Below the pieces are notes generated by a model. It saw only the letters and a list, made by a program, of their open reading frames with translations, was not told the DNA's origin and did not search any database. Position numbers and translations under genes: made by a program. From Rufibacter hautae (lineage in GTDB: Bacteria > Bacteroidota > Bacteroidia > Cytophagales > Hymenobacteraceae), in the NCBI RefSeq assembly GCF_008271695.1, contig NZ_VKKY01000001.1, forward strand, positions 1,358,589 to 1,422,588: a stretch of 64,000 bases of DNA. Direction: 5' to 3'. This document shows positions 61,841 to 64,000 of the stretch, piece after piece (position 1 is the stretch's first letter; every line of letters begins with the position of its first letter).

Positions 61841-62193
61841 TGAAATTTCTTAAAATTAGGAACCACAAACCATTCGCGTCAGAACTTTCCTTTTGGTGCC
61901 GGCACCCGAGGATCCTTAGATGATTTGCTCTGTTATTATCTGGCTGAAAGCTGGGATTTGGATCCTAAAAAAAGACCTCCCAAGTGTCAACTTCCCCTAA
62001 TCAAATAGCAGAATAAAGATAAGCCAATTCTTTGGACCAACTACAGGCAAGCCTTAATTAGATTTTCAAAAGACTGGTTTATAAAGAAAGAAGAGCACAG
62101 GCGCTTTGGCCCTGATTTCTGTGAAACAGCCTTAATACAAAAAGCCCCGCGGTAAGGGTTACCAGCGGGGCTTTCTAAGGAAGGCGTGAAGCC
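61841..62193. other. Intergenic region with queA terminator and a palindrome copy
   Basis: A 353-bp gap upstream of the kinase gene. It contains a weak dispersed palindrome (62103-62137) and the queA terminator at 62141-62174 (AAAGCCCCGC / GCGGGGCTTT with further pairing inside, read on the minus strand). The rest is AT-rich with no gene. Confidence 0.6.
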
Positions 62194-63240
62194 TTACAGG
62201 ATCAGCATAACGTCTCCGTAGCTGAAGAACTTATATTTCTCTTTAATGGCTTGCTGGTAGGCTTCCATGATCAGGTCATACCCTCCAAAGGCGGCGGCCA
62301 TCATCAACAGGGTAGATTCTGGCATGTGGAAGTTGGTGATGAGGCTGTTCGCGATCTTGAAGTCATACGGAGGGAACACGAATTTATCGGTCCAGCCTTC
62401 GTTGGGTTTCAGGCGGCTGTTCGCCGATACAGATGACTCCAGCGCGCGCATGGTGGTGGTTCCTACGGAGCACACACGTTTCTTCGCATCCAGGGCTTTG
62501 TTCACAATTTTGGCAGTCTCATCGGTCACGAAGAACTGCTCAGAGTCCATCTTGTGTTTGGTGAGATCCTCTACGTCTACCTGGCGAAAAGTACCCAGGC
62601 CTACGTGCAGGGTTACCGGAGCCACGTCCACGCCTTTCAGTTCCAGGCGTTTCAGTACTTCTCTGGTGAAGTGCAGGCCGGCGGTAGGCGCGGCTACGGC
62701 ACCAGTCACCTCGGCATACACCGTCTGGTAACGCTCTTCGTCCTCGGGCTCTGGCTCGCGTTTGATGTATTTAGGCAGCGGAGTCTCGCCCAGGCTGTGC
62801 ACCACTTTGTAGAACTCCTCGTCTGGTCCGTCATACAGGAACTTGATGGTACGGCCACGCGAAGTGGTGTTGTCAATTACCTCTGCTACCAGGTCACTGT
62901 CCCCGAAGTAGAGTTTGTTGCCTACCCGTATCTTCCGCGCCGGGTCTACCAGCACATCCCACAGGTGAATACGCTTGTCCAGTTCGCGCAGCAGAAACAC
63001 CTCAATCTTGGCGCCGGTTTTCTCTTTGTTTCCGTACAAACGGGCCGGAAACACTTTGGTGTTGTTGGTCACCATCACATCACCGTCATCAAAATAACCA
63101 ATGATGTCTTTGAAAACTTTATGCTCAATCTTGCCGCTGTCACGGTGGATTACCATCATTCTGGCTTCATCACGGTTTGGGGCCGGATGGGTGGCCATCA
63201 GGTCGTTGGGCAGGTCAAATTTAAACTCTGATAACTTCAT
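62194..63240 (-). CDS. queA: S-adenosylmethionine:tRNA ribosyltransferase-isomerase
   Basis: A 348-residue enzyme that transfers the ribosyl part of SAM to preQ1 at the wobble base of tRNAs, giving epoxyqueuosine. Family motifs are present in order: [69 protein letters not shown] and [22 protein letters not shown]. The length is normal. It is expressed from a TACCTTTG box upstream and ends in a clear terminator. Confidence 0.95.
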   Translation of the reverse strand: MKLSEFKFDLPNDLMATHPAPNRDEARMMVIHRDSGKIEHKVFKDIIGYFDDGDVMVTNNTKVFPARLYGNKEKTGAKIEVFLLRELDKRIHLWDVLVDPARKIRVGNKLYFGDSDLVAEVIDNTTSRGRTIKFLYDGPDEEFYKVVHSLGETPLPKYIKREPEPEDEERYQTVYAEVTGAVAAPTAGLHFTREVLKRLELKGVDVAPVTLHVGLGTFRQVDVEDLTKHKMDSEQFFVTDETAKIVNKALDAKKRVCSVGTTTMRALESSVSANSRLKPNEGWTDKFVFPPYDFKIANSLITNFHMPESTLLMMAAAFGGYDLIMEAYQQAIKEKYKFFSYGDVMLIL

Positions 63241-63281
63241 TTTTAATATTACGGTATTAAAATATTTTGGAAAATAGAGGG

Positions 63282-63289
63282 CAAAGGTA
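63282..63289 (-). promoter_or_regulatory. -7 box TACCTTTG of queA
   Basis: On the minus strand the bases are TACCTTTG, an exact TAnnTTTG match followed by CCCTC. The transcript would start about 36 bp before the ATG. No TTG -33 box is seen at the usual distance. Confidence 0.5.
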
Positions 63290-63463
63290 GGCAGTTTGCG
63301 CTAATTTCTTTTACTTTCCGCCAAATTTAAGTAAGGGGATCCCTTAGAATCTGCCGAAAAGGCAAGCGGAGGGGTGTAAGAAAATAACCCTTTTCGCTAC
63401 TAATAAGTTTGTTGCACCCATAACTATTTCTAGGACAGTCCTTTTCTCTTCTCATCTCTACCA

Positions 63464-64000
63464 ATGTTATACTTACGGCTGGTTTATGAAAGTTTTCAGT
63501 TTGCGTGGCAGGCCCTCAGGTCTAACCTGCTGCGTACCATCCTTTCGTTGCTGGGCGTAACCATAGGCATCTTCGCCATCATCTCGGTGTTCACCATTGT
63601 AGACTCTTTGGAGCGCAGCATACGGGAGAGCATGAGCTTTGTGGGCGAGCGCATTGTCTACGTAGAGAAGTTCCCCTGGATCTTTAGCGACGACTCTGAC
63701 ATACCCTGGTGGAAATTCATGCAGCGCCCCTCTCCCAACACGCGCGAGTTCAGGTACATGCATGAGAACCTGGAGAACGCCGAGGCCGTGGCCTTGGTGG
63801 CCCGCCGGGGCGGTAACACCTTCAAGCACCGCAACAACAGCATGGGCGGCATTATGCTGCAAGGGGTGACGCTGGATTTCAACAAAGTGGCCGAGGTACC
63901 CATTGCCGAGGGCCGGTTTTTCACCCAACAGGAAATTGATGGTTCCCGCAACGTGATCATCATTGGCGACGAAGTGGCGCAAAGCCTTTTCCCCAACTCC
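63464..64000 (+). CDS. ABC transporter permease, FtsX/MacB type (3' end outside window)
   Basis: 179 codons are visible, beginning MLYLRLVYESFQFAWQALRSN. The N-terminal helix LLRTILSLLGVTIGIFAIISVFT is the typical first membrane segment of MacB/FtsX-type permeases. It is followed by an extracytoplasmic MacB_PCD domain (VDSLERSIRESM, GGIMLQGVTLDFNKV, EGRFFTQQEIDGSRNVIIIGDEVAQSLFP). Such permeases with an ABC ATPase move antibiotics, peptides or lipoproteins across the envelope by a mechanotransmission mechanism. The gene continues beyond the window; an ATPase gene may follow. Confidence 0.87.
   Translation, partial: MLYLRLVYESFQFAWQALRSNLLRTILSLLGVTIGIFAIISVFTIVDSLERSIRESMSFVGERIVYVEKFPWIFSDDSDIPWWKFMQRPSPNTREFRYMHENLENAEAVALVARRGGNTFKHRNNSMGGIMLQGVTLDFNKVAEVPIAEGRFFTQQEIDGSRNVIIIGDEVAQSLFPNS

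Noticed and set aside
668-62138. First impression that the dispersed palindrome is directional, with an AAAACG tail always on the plus strand
   Set aside because: Copies at 26258, 54692 and 59105 have both tails, and the one at 44105 has the better tail on the left. The bias came from reading the plus strand; the element is dyad-symmetric.
1-64000. CRISPR array, tRNA, rRNA, riboswitch or prophage
   Set aside because: No regularly spaced repeats, cloverleaf sequences, recognised riboswitch cores or phage structural genes were found on reading both strands.

Overview
The window is a 64-kb piece of a Bacteroidota chromosome. The order Cytophagales, and within it the Hymenobacteraceae (Rufibacter, Nibribacter or Pontibacter type), fits best. 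This is inferred from a SusC/SusD pair, a type IX secretion (T9SS) C-terminal sorting domain, TAnnTTTG promoter boxes, many lipoproteins with a Cys close after the signal peptide, and the absence of strong Shine-Dalgarno sites. No rRNA, tRNA, CRISPR array, phage or intact insertion sequence was seen. About 50 protein genes are supported; the first (MATE exporter) and last (FtsX-type permease) run off the window.

Layout. 1-13 kb: small metabolic and stress genes (YciI-like, GH140-like glycosidase, two serine hydrolases of beta-lactamase fold, two DUF1801 proteins, an aldo/keto reductase followed by an AraC regulator, an MtfA-like peptidase with a SEC-C tail, a RibD/DHFR-like reductase, an SDR). 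13-20 kb: a LytTR gene remnant, a dihaem cytochrome c, a GbsR/MarR-led operon (regulator, small membrane protein, TIGR01777 epimerase, DUF2071 protein) and a PAS/GAF histidine kinase. 20-30 kb: a TonB-dependent receptor-like barrel, an M16 double-domain protease and a large Asp-box propeller protein. The propeller gene has an inverted-repeat element on each side. 30.5-35 kb: a 5-oxoprolinase cluster (yjjX-like, pxpB, pxpC, pxpA and an NRAMP-fold transporter lacking the usual metal motifs). 35-42.9 kb: M1 aminopeptidase, YceI lipoprotein, two alpha/beta hydrolases and fabF.

42.9-52 kb is a polysaccharide utilisation locus on the minus strand. In transcription order it holds a GH18 enzyme with a T9SS sorting tail, SusC, SusD, a lipoprotein with a GH18 fold whose catalytic motif is destroyed, and a second intact GH18 enzyme. 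The likely scheme is cleavage of a GlcNAc-containing polymer (chitin or an N-glycan) at the surface, capture by SusD and the dead GH18, import by SusC, and trimming by the second GH18. 52-64 kb: an AT-rich orphan gene, ettA, a DUF349 coiled-coil protein, an outer-membrane barrel, a DUF2795 protein, an orphan ABC ATPase, ispD, a second large PAS/GAF histidine kinase, queA and the start of an ABC permease.

The most unusual signal is not a gene. A roughly 36-40-bp dyad-symmetric sequence recurs at about 20 clear sites, nearly all between genes. Its core is TTTTC-N-GAAAA, flanked by RGGCC/GGCCY and then GTTT/AAAC. It occurs at junctions of every gene orientation, including inside the pxp gene cluster, where it overlaps a stop and a start codon. 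I do not recognise it as a named element.
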